From Alienimonas sp043951915 (GTDB lineage Bacteria; Planctomycetota; Planctomycetia; Planctomycetales; Planctomycetaceae): a stretch of DNA of 64,000 bases. Both the position numbers and the translations under genes were made by a program. The stretch covers positions 10,501 to 74,500 of the forward strand of contig NZ_JBINJD010000003.1 of assembly GCF_043951915.1 (NCBI RefSeq). Reading direction: 5' to 3'. Shown piece after piece: positions 53,668 through 61,161 of this stretch; position 1 is the first letter of the stretch, and every line of letters begins with the position of its first letter. The notes beneath the pieces are model-generated. The model was not told the DNA's origin, did not search any database, and saw nothing but the letters and a program-made list of their open reading frames with translations.

Positions 53668-54710
53668 GGACGAAAATTGGGGTCGGAAAATTCGTTCACC
53701 ATCCCCACGTACTGCGAGAACACGCTGAAGATCATCCAGATAATCACCCCGGCCACCAGCGCCCAAACGCCCCACCCGACCGCCGCCGAAAGGGCGGAGA
53801 GGCTGCGGCGGGCGTCCGCTTCGAGGTCCGGGCCGATCCGTTCCAGCATCTCCGGAATACTGCCGGACGCCTCGGCCACCTCGATCATCTCCAGATAATC
53901 CCGGGGAAACAGATTCGTCGACCGCAGGGCGGGACTCAGTTCCGAACCGGCCCGCACCTCCGCCCAGACCGGCTCCGCGGCGGCGGCGAAGGCGCCGTTC
54001 TCCGTCGCGCTGAAGCTGGCGGCCAAGGCGTGCCGCAGGTCCATCCCGGCGTTCTGCGTCAGGGCGAAGGCCCAGCTGAACCGCGCGAGGGCGAAGTTCC
54101 GCAGGCAGGTCCCCACGACGGGGATCGCCAGCAGGAGGGGGTCGAACAGCCGCCGCCACTTCATCGAATGCCGGCCCAACTGGAACAGCGCGAACCCGGC
54201 CAGCGCGACCGCCCCCGCCCCGCCGAACCAGATGATCGCCCCCCGCGTGCCCGTCAGGCCGAGGCCGAGCACGTCGAACCCGCCGTCGCCGATCATCCCC
54301 AGCACCCAGATCAGCAGCCCGATCACCAGCACCGCGGCGACCAATTGGAAGACCGGCCAGGCGATCTGTGAGAGGAACGCCTTCTTCATCCGCAGCAGAT
54401 TCTCGTAGTGCTCGGCCAGCGCCCGGAGCACCTCGGGCAGGTGCCCGGTGCCCTCCGCGACCCGCACCAGTTCGACGAACAGCCGTGGGAAGCCCCGGGT
54501 GACGAGCAACGCCTCGTGCAGTTCGCGGCCGTTCTCAATCTCCTTCGCGGCCTCGCCGAGCAGCCGGGAGGCCCGCGGGTCGCCCGCCTTGCCGCCGGCG
54601 ACGGAGAGGGCTTTCAGCAGGGTGACGCCGCTGTCCAACAGCGTCGCCAACGACCGGCACAACCGGGCGAGGGCGGCCAGCGGGAGGCGTCGGGCGAACA
54701 TCGGTCGCAT
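53664..54710 (-). CDS. Type II secretion system F / PilC-family membrane protein
   Basis: A 348-residue inner-membrane protein with two cytoplasmic T2SSF domains. TM segments lie at about 118-142, 155-180 and 318-342. The first F domain has L-L-D-S-G-V-T-L-L near residue 25 and V-A-E-G-T-G-H-L-P near residue 82; the second repeats this as T-Q-N-A-G-M-D-L near residue 215 and E-A-S-G-S-I-P near residue 283. This is the platform protein of type II secretion or type IV pili. No other secretion or pilus gene is next to it. Its stop overlaps the tgt start as GTGA; it is divergent from fabI, with 29 bases between starts. Confidence 0.9.
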   Translation of the reverse strand: MRPMFARRLPLAALARLCRSLATLLDSGVTLLKALSVAGGKAGDPRASRLLGEAAKEIENGRELHEALLVTRGFPRLFVELVRVAEGTGHLPEVLRALAEHYENLLRMKKAFLSQIAWPVFQLVAAVLVIGLLIWVLGMIGDGGFDVLGLGLTGTRGAIIWFGGAGAVALAGFALFQLGRHSMKWRRLFDPLLLAIPVVGTCLRNFALARFSWAFALTQNAGMDLRHALAASFSATENGAFAAAAEPVWAEVRAGSELSPALRSTNLFPRDYLEMIEVAEASGSIPEMLERIGPDLEADARRSLSALSAAVGWGVWALVAGVIIWMIFSVFSQYVGMVNEFSDPNFRP

Positions 54711-54739
54711 GGTAACGCCGCCGGGCCCACAATCCGCCC

Positions 54740-55579
54740 ATGACCGATGAGAACGCCGCCGCCCCGCCCGCCTTCGACTTCCTCCAACTCGCCGGCAAAC
54801 CCGTGTTGGTCACGGGGGTGGCGAACAAAAAAAGCGTCGCCTGGCACACCGCCAAACTGCTGGCGGACGCCGGGGCGGAGGTGAAGCTCGCCGTTCACAC
54901 CCCCGAGCGTCGGGAGAAGGTGCGGAAGTTCTGCGGCGACATGGCCGTCTTCGTCTGCGACGTCGCCGACCAGGACTCGATCGACCGGCTGGCGACCGAC
55001 CTCGCCGACGACCTGCGGGCGACGCCGCTGGCCGGGCTGGTGCACAGCGTGGCCTACGCCGACTACTCCGCCGGCTGGCTGCCCTTCCACCAGACGCCCC
55101 GGGCGGCGTTTCTGCAGGCGGTGGACGTCTCCTGCTTCTCGCTGACGGCCCTGTCGAACGCCCTGTCCGACCGGCTCGACCCGGAGACCGGCAGCGTCGT
55201 GACGATCAGCATTTCGACGACCCGCATGGCCGCGGAAAACTACGGCTACATGGCCCCGGTGAAGGCGGCGCTGGATTCCTCCGTCTGCTTCCTCGCCAAG
55301 AGTTTCTCGCAGTTTTCGAAGGTGCGGTTCAACGCGGTGGGGCCGGGTCTGTTGAAGACCCAAAGCTCCGCCGGCATCCCGGGCTACCTCGACAGCTACC
55401 TGTTCGCGGAACGGGCGACGCTGCGGCACGAGGCCGTGACGACGCCGGAGGTGGCGAACGCCGTCGCCTTCCTGCTCAGCCCGCGGTCCAGCGGGATCAA
55501 CGCCCAACACCTGACCATCGACGCCGGCATGGGCGTGAACTACTTCGACGCGGACCTCGTCCGGGACGCCGTCTCGTAG
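54740..55579 (+). CDS. fabI: Enoyl-[acyl-carrier-protein] reductase FabI
   Basis: Last step of the fatty acid elongation cycle: reduces enoyl-ACP with NADH or NADPH. The 279-residue short-chain dehydrogenase fold has V-T-G-V-A-N-K-K-S-V-A-W near residue 25, the catalytic pair Y168-x6-K175 in Y-G-Y-M-A-P-V-K, and the C-terminal I-T-like H-L-T-I-D-A-G. This is the FabI type of enoyl reductase, target of triclosan in other bacteria. The stop TAG (55577-55579) lies within the left arm of the second palindromic element. It is divergent from the type II F gene. Confidence 0.94.
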   Translation: MTDENAAAPPAFDFLQLAGKPVLVTGVANKKSVAWHTAKLLADAGAEVKLAVHTPERREKVRKFCGDMAVFVCDVADQDSIDRLATDLADDLRATPLAGLVHSVAYADYSAGWLPFHQTPRAAFLQAVDVSCFSLTALSNALSDRLDPETGSVVTISISTTRMAAENYGYMAPVKAALDSSVCFLAKSFSQFSKVRFNAVGPGLLKTQSSAGIPGYLDSYLFAERATLRHEAVTTPEVANAVAFLLSPRSSGINAQHLTIDAGMGVNYFDADLVRDAVS

Positions 55580-55647
55580 GGTCCGCTGTGCGGACCGTTC
55601 CTGAAGAAATCGGCTCGTTCCCAACGGTCCGCGGAGCGGACCCTACG
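55575..55647. repeat. Nested palindromic element, copy 2 (BIME-like)
   Basis: Left arm 55575-55597 and right arm 55625-55647 are inverted copies of the arm described at 48804, with a 27-base centre. The left arm contributes the TAG stop of fabI; the right arm abuts the TGA of the convergent small gene (55650-55648). So the element fills the whole convergent gap. Confidence 0.85.
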
Positions 55648-55971
55648 TCACCAGCCGAGCGACATGTTCGTCTCGATCGCCCGCTGGGCCTCGTGCAGGT
55701 CGGTGCCGGTGTCCAGCATGTAGAGGCGGATCGCGTGCAGCTTGTCGCCGGCGGCCCGGGCGAGGCACTCGCGGGCGTTGCTGTCCGGGGCCGAGACGCC
55801 GCGGATGCCCAGCAGGCCCTTGGAGATGACCCAGACGTCGCGCGGCCGGCGGGCGACCCGCAGCACCTCTTCTTCGGGATAGTGCTCCCGGGCGACCTCG
55901 CGGGCGGCGTCCTCCGTCTCCGCCTCGGAAATCATGATGTGCGCGGAGGTCTCGATTTCGTACAGAGCCAT
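55648..55971 (-). CDS. Conserved-looking hypothetical protein
   Basis: A 107-residue cytoplasmic protein with no signal or TM segment. It begins M-A-L-Y-E-I-E-T-S-A-H-I-M-I and includes A-R-E-H-Y-P-E-E-E-V-L-R-V-A near residue 27, V-I-S-K-G-L-L-G near residue 48, and ends with a helical E-A-Q-R-A-I-E-T-N-M-S-L-G-W. The composition is ordinary and the frame is fully open, so it is likely real. I do not recognise a family. It sits downstream of tsaB on the same strand, 85 bases away, and directly next to the second palindromic element. Confidence 0.7.
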   Translation of the reverse strand: MALYEIETSAHIMISEAETEDAAREVAREHYPEEEVLRVARRPRDVWVISKGLLGIRGVSAPDSNARECLARAAGDKLHAIRLYMLDTGTDLHEAQRAIETNMSLGW

Positions 55972-56056
55972 CGGATCACCGGCGGGAAAAGGACGGAACG
56001 CAGTAGAATGTACCCCCGGCGCAGCCTCCGCCCAACCCGGACGGCGGCCGATCCGG

Positions 56057-56701
56057 TCAACTCGGCGTCGAGTCCGCCTTTTCTTCGGCGCTGCTGCGGC
56101 GAACGTACAGCGGAACCAGGGCGAACGGATCGTCCCGCCGCCCGGCCCGCCAACGCTCCAGCCCGACGGCGAGCGCCGTCCGCGCGGTCGCGGGGCCGCA
56201 GGCGTCCTCGCCGACTCGAACCAACTCGCCGGGCCCCTCGACGGAGGAAACGAGCCGCGGTCCGTCGGCGAGGGGCAATTCGCCGGGGCCGGCGGTCGTC
56301 ACTTCGGTGAGGTAGGAGTCGCCCCGCAGGGCGTCGCTGACGATCCGCAGTCGCGTCCCCGGCGGATCCCGGCGCTGCACGAGCCGTTCGAGTGCCAGGT
56401 GCGAGGGCACCCCCACCGCGTCGCACCCGGCGGCGAAGGCGAGGGTTTTCGCGAACGTCACCGCCAACCGCAGCCCGGTGAAGCTGCCGGGACCGAGCGT
56501 CACGCAGACCAGCTCGACGTCCCCCAGCGCGAGGCCGTGCCGTCCGCAGAGGGCGGCCGCCTCCGGGACCAGCACCCGGCCGTTCCGCCGGCCGCGGGAG
56601 TCGAGCAGGCACAACTCCGGCTCCGCGGGCGGCGCCCACAGACAGAGCGACGCGGTCCGCCCCGCGGCGTCCACGGCGAGCGTGATCGGGTCCCTGCTCA
56701 T
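56057..56701 (-). CDS. tsaB: tRNA threonylcarbamoyladenosine biosynthesis protein TsaB
   Basis: Partner of TsaD in making t6A37 in tRNAs that read ANN codons. The 214-residue product has the ASKHA start I-T-L-A-V-D-A-A-G, then V-T-L-G-P-G-S-F-T-G-L-R near residue 66, typical of TsaB (YeaZ). The rest is weaker. ATG 56701 overlaps the uvrD stop as ATGA, which sets the start; an upstream extension would add Arg-rich residues. TsaD and TsaE are not in the window. Confidence 0.9.
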   Translation of the reverse strand: MSRDPITLAVDAAGRTASLCLWAPPAEPELCLLDSRGRRNGRVLVPEAAALCGRHGLALGDVELVCVTLGPGSFTGLRLAVTFAKTLAFAAGCDAVGVPSHLALERLVQRRDPPGTRLRIVSDALRGDSYLTEVTTAGPGELPLADGPRLVSSVEGPGELVRVGEDACGPATARTALAVGLERWRAGRRDDPFALVPLYVRRSSAEEKADSTPS

Positions 56702-58749
56702 CGGCGGTTCCGCGTGTGCGTGACGCGGGCCGACCGGCCGCTGCCCTTCGCTCGGCGGGGCACGAACGGCTTCGGCTTCCGCTCCTCCTTCGGCGGGCCG
56801 GGCCACTGTTTGCCGCTCATTTCCGCGAGGAACCGGCTCGGGTGGCAGGGCCGCACCCGCCCCCGGCTGCGACGGCCAAGGCAGTAGCTCAGCGTGAGGT
56901 AATCCCGGGCCCGGGTCAGGCCGACGTAGCAGAGCCGGCGTTCCTCCTCCATCGCCGCCCGGGTGCCCAGCTCCACGCTCCGCTTGTGGGGGAGCACCCC
57001 CTCCTCCAGACCGACGAGGTACACCCGCGGGAACTCCAGCCCTTTCGCGGAGTGCAGCGTCATCAGGACCACCGCCTTGCCGGGGCCGTCCGGCTTTTTG
57101 TCCTCGACCTCCCGCTCGCCGAGCGTGGTTTCCTGCAGATAGCCGGAGAGCGTCGGCGCCTTCGCCTCGGCGCAGTAGTTCCGCAGCGAATCCAGCACTG
57201 CCTCCACGCCGCCGCTGCGGGCGATCCGCTCCTGCGGGTTGTCGTACCGGCGGTCGATCTCCGCCTCGTAGTCCACCCGCTCCAGCAGGTTGGCCGCGAC
57301 GGCGGAGAGGTCCCGGGCCGAGGCGAGTTTGCGGCGGAACTCCGCCAGCAGGGCGCGGAAGTCCCGCAGAGCCGCGGCGGTCTTCGGGTTGATCTCCCCC
57401 CGGCCGATGCGGGCCTCGGCCGCCTGCCAGAAGGAGGCGCCGGTGCGGACGGCTTCGTCCAGCGTGTCCTTCACCGTCGTCTGCCCGATGCCCCGCGGCG
57501 GGACGTTCACGATCCGCAGCAGCGCCCGGTCGTCCCGCTCCGATTCGACCGCCCGCAGGAGCGCCATTACGTCCTTGACCTCCTTCCGGTCGAAGAAGCT
57601 CTGCCCGCCGACGACCTCGTAGGGGATCTGCCGTTTGCGGAGGTGCTCCTCGAACGGCCGCGTCTGGTCGGCGGTGCGGTGCAGGATCGCAATGTCGCCC
57701 GGGTTCACCCCTCGCTGTTTGGTGAGGAAGTCAATCTCGAGCACGACTTGCTCGGCCTCGACGTCGGCGTCCTGGTAGGGCGTGACCTTCACCGGGTTCG
57801 TCACCCGCCGGGCCGGGGTGAGCGTCTTGTCGTGCCGGGCCTTGTTGAAGGTGACGAGGCGGTTCGACCACTCGATCACCGGGGCGGCGCAGCGGTAGTT
57901 CTCCTCCAGCCGGATCACCTTCGCCCCCGGGAAGTGCGAGGCGAAGTGCAGGATGTGCTCCACGTCGGCGCCGCGCCAGCCGTAGATCGACTGATCGTCG
58001 TCCCCCACCACGCAGAGGTTGCGGTGCCCGTCGACGAGGGCCTTCAGCACGCCGAACTGGACGCCGTTGGTGTCCTGATACTCGTCCACCTGGACGAAGT
58101 CGAACCGCCCGGCGTGGTAGGCCAGCCGGTCCGGCCGTTCGCGGAACAGGCGGAGGACGAGCAGGAGCAGGTCGTCGAAATCGACGCCGCCCTCGGCCTG
58201 CAGCTTCTCGGCGTACTTGCGGTAGGCGACGGCGGCGAGGAAGTCGCGGTCGTCCTCCACCGCCCCGACGGCCTCCTTCGGGGAGAGCCCGGCCGTCTTC
58301 CACTTGCTGATGCGGGCCAGCAGGTCGCCGGGCTTGAGGGCCCCGTCGGCGAGCTTCACCTCCCGCAGCACCCCGCGGGCGGCGCTCTCCTGGTCGCCGC
58401 GGTCGAAGATTGCGAACCGCTCCGGCAGGCCGAGGTTCGCCGTTTCCTGACGCAGAATCCGCAGGCAGAGGGCGTGGAAGGTGCTGATGACCGGCGCCGC
58501 CTCGCCCCGTCGGCGTTTGCGGCCCGGATGCAGCAGGGCGGACGCCCGCTCCCGCATCTCCTTCGCCGCTTTATTGGTGAAGGTGACCGACAGCGTCCGG
58601 TCCGCCGGCGTGCCGCCGCGGATCAGCTCCGCGAGGCGGTGCGTAATAACCCGCGTTTTGCCGGTGCCCGCCCCCGCCAGCACCAGCAACGGCCCCTCCC
58701 GGTGCCGGACGGCCTCGCGTTGCGGGGGATTCAGTCCGTCGAGGCTCAA
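56698..58749 (-). CDS. UvrD/Rep-family DNA helicase
   Basis: Superfamily 1A 3'-5' helicase, 683 residues. Motifs: I A-G-A-G-T-G-K-T (near 25-32), Ia T-F-T-N-K-A-A-K-E-M, II V-D-E-Y-Q-D-T-N, III V-G-D-D-D-Q-S-I-Y-G-W-R-G-A, IV near E-E-N-Y-R-C, V T-L-H-S-A-K-G-L-E-F, VI V-G-L-T-R-A-R. Acts in repair or replication restart. The helicase starts M-S-L-D-G-L-N-P-P-Q-R-E-A-V. It ends in a basic tail and overlaps tsaB. It is closer to PcrA/Rep in general outline, but I do not assign which. Confidence 0.92.
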   Translation of the reverse strand: MSLDGLNPPQREAVRHREGPLLVLAGAGTGKTRVITHRLAELIRGGTPADRTLSVTFTNKAAKEMRERASALLHPGRKRRRGEAAPVISTFHALCLRILRQETANLGLPERFAIFDRGDQESAARGVLREVKLADGALKPGDLLARISKWKTAGLSPKEAVGAVEDDRDFLAAVAYRKYAEKLQAEGGVDFDDLLLLVLRLFRERPDRLAYHAGRFDFVQVDEYQDTNGVQFGVLKALVDGHRNLCVVGDDDQSIYGWRGADVEHILHFASHFPGAKVIRLEENYRCAAPVIEWSNRLVTFNKARHDKTLTPARRVTNPVKVTPYQDADVEAEQVVLEIDFLTKQRGVNPGDIAILHRTADQTRPFEEHLRKRQIPYEVVGGQSFFDRKEVKDVMALLRAVESERDDRALLRIVNVPPRGIGQTTVKDTLDEAVRTGASFWQAAEARIGRGEINPKTAAALRDFRALLAEFRRKLASARDLSAVAANLLERVDYEAEIDRRYDNPQERIARSGGVEAVLDSLRNYCAEAKAPTLSGYLQETTLGEREVEDKKPDGPGKAVVLMTLHSAKGLEFPRVYLVGLEEGVLPHKRSVELGTRAAMEEERRLCYVGLTRARDYLTLSYCLGRRSRGRVRPCHPSRFLAEMSGKQWPGPPKEERKPKPFVPRRAKGSGRSARVTHTRNRR

Positions 58750-58783
58750 CGTGGCGGGATGACAGGGGGAGCGAGCGTCCCAT

Positions 58784-58854
58784 CGTAGGGTCCGCTCCGC
58801 GGACCGTGCAGAGTGGGGCCGGACCGAGACGCGGTCCGCACAGCGGACCGTACG
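58784..58854. repeat. Nested palindromic element, copy 3 (BIME-like)
   Basis: Left arm 58784-58806 and right arm 58832-58854 again match the element arms, with a 25-base centre. The right arm has CCGTACG in place of CCCTACG. It abuts the accD stop (TAA, 58857-58855) and lies 34 bases upstream of the uvrD ATG. Confidence 0.85.
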
Positions 58855-59733
58855 TTAGCGGGCGCAGTAGTCGATCAACCGGGCGACTTCGCCGCGGAGG
58901 TCGGGGCGGCTGACGATGCGGTCGACGAAGCCGTGTTCCAGCAGGAACTCGCTCGTCTGGAAGCCGTCCGGGAGCTTCTGCTTCACAGTCGCCTCCACGA
59001 CCCGGGGGCCGGCGAAGCCGATGAGGGCCTTCGGTTCGGCCAGCACGACGTCGCCGAGGCTGGCGAAGCTGGCGGCGACGCCGCCCATGGTGGGGTTCGT
59101 CAGCACCGACAGGAACAGCCCGCCGGCCTCGTGGAAGCGGGCGAGGGCGGCGCAGGTCTTGCCCATCTGCATGAGGCTGAAGATGCCCTCGTGCATCCGG
59201 GCGCCGCCGCCGGAGCCGCTGACGATCGCCAACGGAAGTTTCTGCTCGGTGGCCCGCTCGATCGCCCGGGTCAGCTTCTCGCCGACGACGGAGCCCATCG
59301 AGCCCATAATGAAGGCGGAGTCCGTGATCGCCAGCGCCAGCGGGCGACCGCGGAGATAGCCGCGGCCGGAGACGCAGGCTTCCGAAAGCCCGGTCCGCTT
59401 CTGCTCCGCGACGAGGCGCTCCGAGTACGGCTTACGGTCGGAGAAGCCGAGCGGGTCCGCGGGCCGCAGGTTCTCGTCCCACTCCTCGAAGCTGTCGGCG
59501 TCGAGCAGGTGGGCGATGCGGTCGCGGGCGGAGATGTAGAAGTGGTGGTCGCATTCCGGGCAGAGGCCCTGGCGTTCGTCCACCAGCTTGCGAAACACCG
59601 TTTGGCCGCAGCCGGGGCAGCGGACCCACACGCCTTCCGGGACGCCGCGCTTCTTGGGCGGGTCGTTTCCGGTGCGTTGGGCGCCGGCGCCGTGGGGCGG
59701 GACGGGGTCCGTGGGGGGGCGGTCTTCAGTCAT
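58855..59733 (-). CDS. accD: Acetyl-CoA carboxylase carboxyltransferase subunit beta
   Basis: Transfers the carboxyl from biotin to acetyl-CoA, the first committed step in fatty acid synthesis, in complex with AccA. The 292 residues start with a Pro-rich stretch, then the zinc ribbon C-P-G-C-G and C-P-E-C-D near residues 38-61. The carboxyltransferase core has G-S-M-G-S-V-V-G near residue 142, S-G-S-G-G-G-A-R-M near residue 170, P-T-M-G-G-V-A-A-S, and G-F-A-G-P-R-V near residue 235. The ATG overlaps the stop of the pseudophosphatase gene as ATGA. Confidence 0.96.
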   Translation of the reverse strand: MTEDRPPTDPVPPHGAGAQRTGNDPPKKRGVPEGVWVRCPGCGQTVFRKLVDERQGLCPECDHHFYISARDRIAHLLDADSFEEWDENLRPADPLGFSDRKPYSERLVAEQKRTGLSEACVSGRGYLRGRPLALAITDSAFIMGSMGSVVGEKLTRAIERATEQKLPLAIVSGSGGGARMHEGIFSLMQMGKTCAALARFHEAGGLFLSVLTNPTMGGVAASFASLGDVVLAEPKALIGFAGPRVVEATVKQKLPDGFQTSEFLLEHGFVDRIVSRPDLRGEVARLIDYCAR

Positions 59734-60401
59734 CGCGATTCGGTCGACGCCCCGTTCTCGGCCAGGTCCGCGTCCTGAGTTCCGGACACGGCGGCCAGTT
59801 CTTCACTGCTGAGACTGGAAACGGACGCCTCCTCCCGGACGGTGCCCTCGGTGCTGACGACCGTCACGCTGCCGCAGCGCCGCGGCTGACCGAGGGGGCC
59901 GTCAAACTCCACCACCTCGCCCAACACCACGCTCTCGATCAGCGTGGCGAGGGGGTCGGCCGCGACGATGCCGAACGCGCGGCCCTTTTTCAACGGTTTC
60001 GCCAAAGCGCGTCGCACCCGTTCCAGCGCCTCGCCGACGCTTTCGCCGTCCGGCGGGCAGACGCTCTCCGGCTCGTCGTGCCACTTGCGCGCCAGCTTCG
60101 GGTAGCGGCGCCGCACGTCGTCCACGGTCAGACCCTCCCACAGCCCCTGGTCGAGGTTGCAGAGATCCTCGGTGACCTTCACCGGCAGATCGAGCCGTTC
60201 GCCGAGTTGCTCGGCGGTCGCGGCCACGTTCCCCCCCGCCCCACGGAGGAGGTAGGAGAGGTGCAGACCGCGGAGGGCGTCGACCAACTCGGCGTTCTGG
60301 GCCTCGCCGGCGGCGTTGAGCGGCAGGTCGAGCCGGCCGGCGATGCGGCTTTGGGCGTCGTAGTCGGTGCACCCGGGACGAATGACGGCGACCTCAGTCA
60401 T
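59730..60401 (-). CDS. Histidine phosphatase-fold protein lacking the catalytic histidines (pseudoenzyme)
   Basis: A 223-residue protein with the outline of the histidine phosphatase (phosphoglycerate mutase-like) family: D-Y-D-A-Q-S-R-I-A-G-R-L-D-L-P-L-N near residue 13, T-A-E-Q-L-G-E-R-L near residue 60, D-Q-G-L-W-E-G-L-T near residue 83, and G-E-S-V-G-E-A-L-E-R-V near residue 120. The usual R-H-G-x-T is R8-P9-G10-C11-T12, so the phosphate-accepting His is Pro. The second His, usually in S-H-G-G, is replaced by A-A-D-P. The acid residue in W-E-G is kept. It overlaps rpe upstream and accD downstream, both as ATGA. The role is probably non-catalytic. Confidence 0.85.
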   Translation of the reverse strand: MTEVAVIRPGCTDYDAQSRIAGRLDLPLNAAGEAQNAELVDALRGLHLSYLLRGAGGNVAATAEQLGERLDLPVKVTEDLCNLDQGLWEGLTVDDVRRRYPKLARKWHDEPESVCPPDGESVGEALERVRRALAKPLKKGRAFGIVAADPLATLIESVVLGEVVEFDGPLGQPRRCGSVTVVSTEGTVREEASVSSLSSEELAAVSGTQDADLAENGASTESR

Positions 60402-61090
60402 CGCGTCGCCCCCGCCGCGGTCTTCGCGAGTTCCTGCACGGCGGCGCCGTAGTCCTCTCGGTTGAACACGCTGGAGCCGCACACGAAGTAGGTGGCCCCC
60501 GCCGCGGCGGCCGCGGCGATGGTGTCCCCCGCGACGCCGCCGTCGACGCCGACGACCGCGTCGCCGGCCGCGTCGACCGCGGCGATCTTCTCGTTGGAGC
60601 CGGGCAGGTAGCTCTGTCCGCCGAAGCCGGGGTTCACGCTCATGACCAGACAGAGGTCGTAGCGGCCCTCGATCGCGGCCAGCCGTTCGACGGGCGTCTC
60701 GGGGTTCAGACAGACGCCCGCCGCGACGCCGGCCTCGCGGATGCGGTCCAGCAGCTCGGGCGAAAAGTCGTCCGCCTCCACGTGCACCGTCACGACGTCG
60801 CAGCCGGCCTTGAGGTACTCGTCCAGGTACTTACCCGGCTCGCTGACCATCAGGTGGGCGTCGAAGATCGCCTCGGTCCGCTCGCGCAGATCGGCGATCA
60901 CCATTGCGCCGTAGGAGAGGTTCGGCACGAAATGGCCGTCCATCACGTCCCAGTGCAGGGCCTTCGCCCCGGCGGCGTCCAGCAGGTCGACTTCATCCGC
61001 CAGGCGGGCGAAATCGCACTTCAACATGGAGGGTGCGATCACGGGAGCCGACTCCCGCAGCACGCCCAACGCTCGTTCTCGCCGTGTCAT
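60398..61090 (-). CDS. rpe: Ribulose-phosphate 3-epimerase
   Basis: Interconverts ribulose 5-phosphate and xylulose 5-phosphate in the pentose phosphate or Calvin pathways. The 230 residues show A-P-S-M-L near residue 20, L-H-W-D-V-M-D-G-H-F-V-P-N near residue 45, D-A-H-L-M-V near residue 77, V-N-P-G-F-G-G-Q near residue 152 and V-D-G-G-V near residue 185. Metal ligands (His, Asp) are in place. ATG 61090 is chosen. It starts the rpe-pseudophosphatase-accD run, after a hairpin that follows gap. Confidence 0.95.
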   Translation of the reverse strand: MTRRERALGVLRESAPVIAPSMLKCDFARLADEVDLLDAAGAKALHWDVMDGHFVPNLSYGAMVIADLRERTEAIFDAHLMVSEPGKYLDEYLKAGCDVVTVHVEADDFSPELLDRIREAGVAAGVCLNPETPVERLAAIEGRYDLCLVMSVNPGFGGQSYLPGSNEKIAAVDAAGDAVVGVDGGVAGDTIAAAAAAGATYFVCGSSVFNREDYGAAVQELAKTAAGATR

Positions 61091-61115
61091 ACTGCCCTGC
61101 TGGAGGAGGAACGAA

Positions 61116-61148
61116 TAACGCCGAGGCCCCGGCGGGGCCTCGGCGTTA
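61116..61148. repeat. Dispersed hairpin, TAACGCCGAGGCCCC family, copy 2
   Basis: A perfect 15-bp stem with a 3-base loop, between the gap stop (14 bases away) and the rpe start. On the minus strand TTATTCGTTCC follows the stem, so it could partly end the gap transcript. The left arm is the 15-mer also found at 16896. Confidence 0.8.
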
Positions 61149-61161
61149 CCACACTTCACGC

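Noticed and set aside
60375..60377. Sequencing error as the cause of R-P-G in the pseudophosphatase
   Set aside because: The change CAC/CAT to CCC could be one or two bases, but the second catalytic His is lost too, in an A-A-D-P segment unlike S-H-G, so a single error does not explain it.
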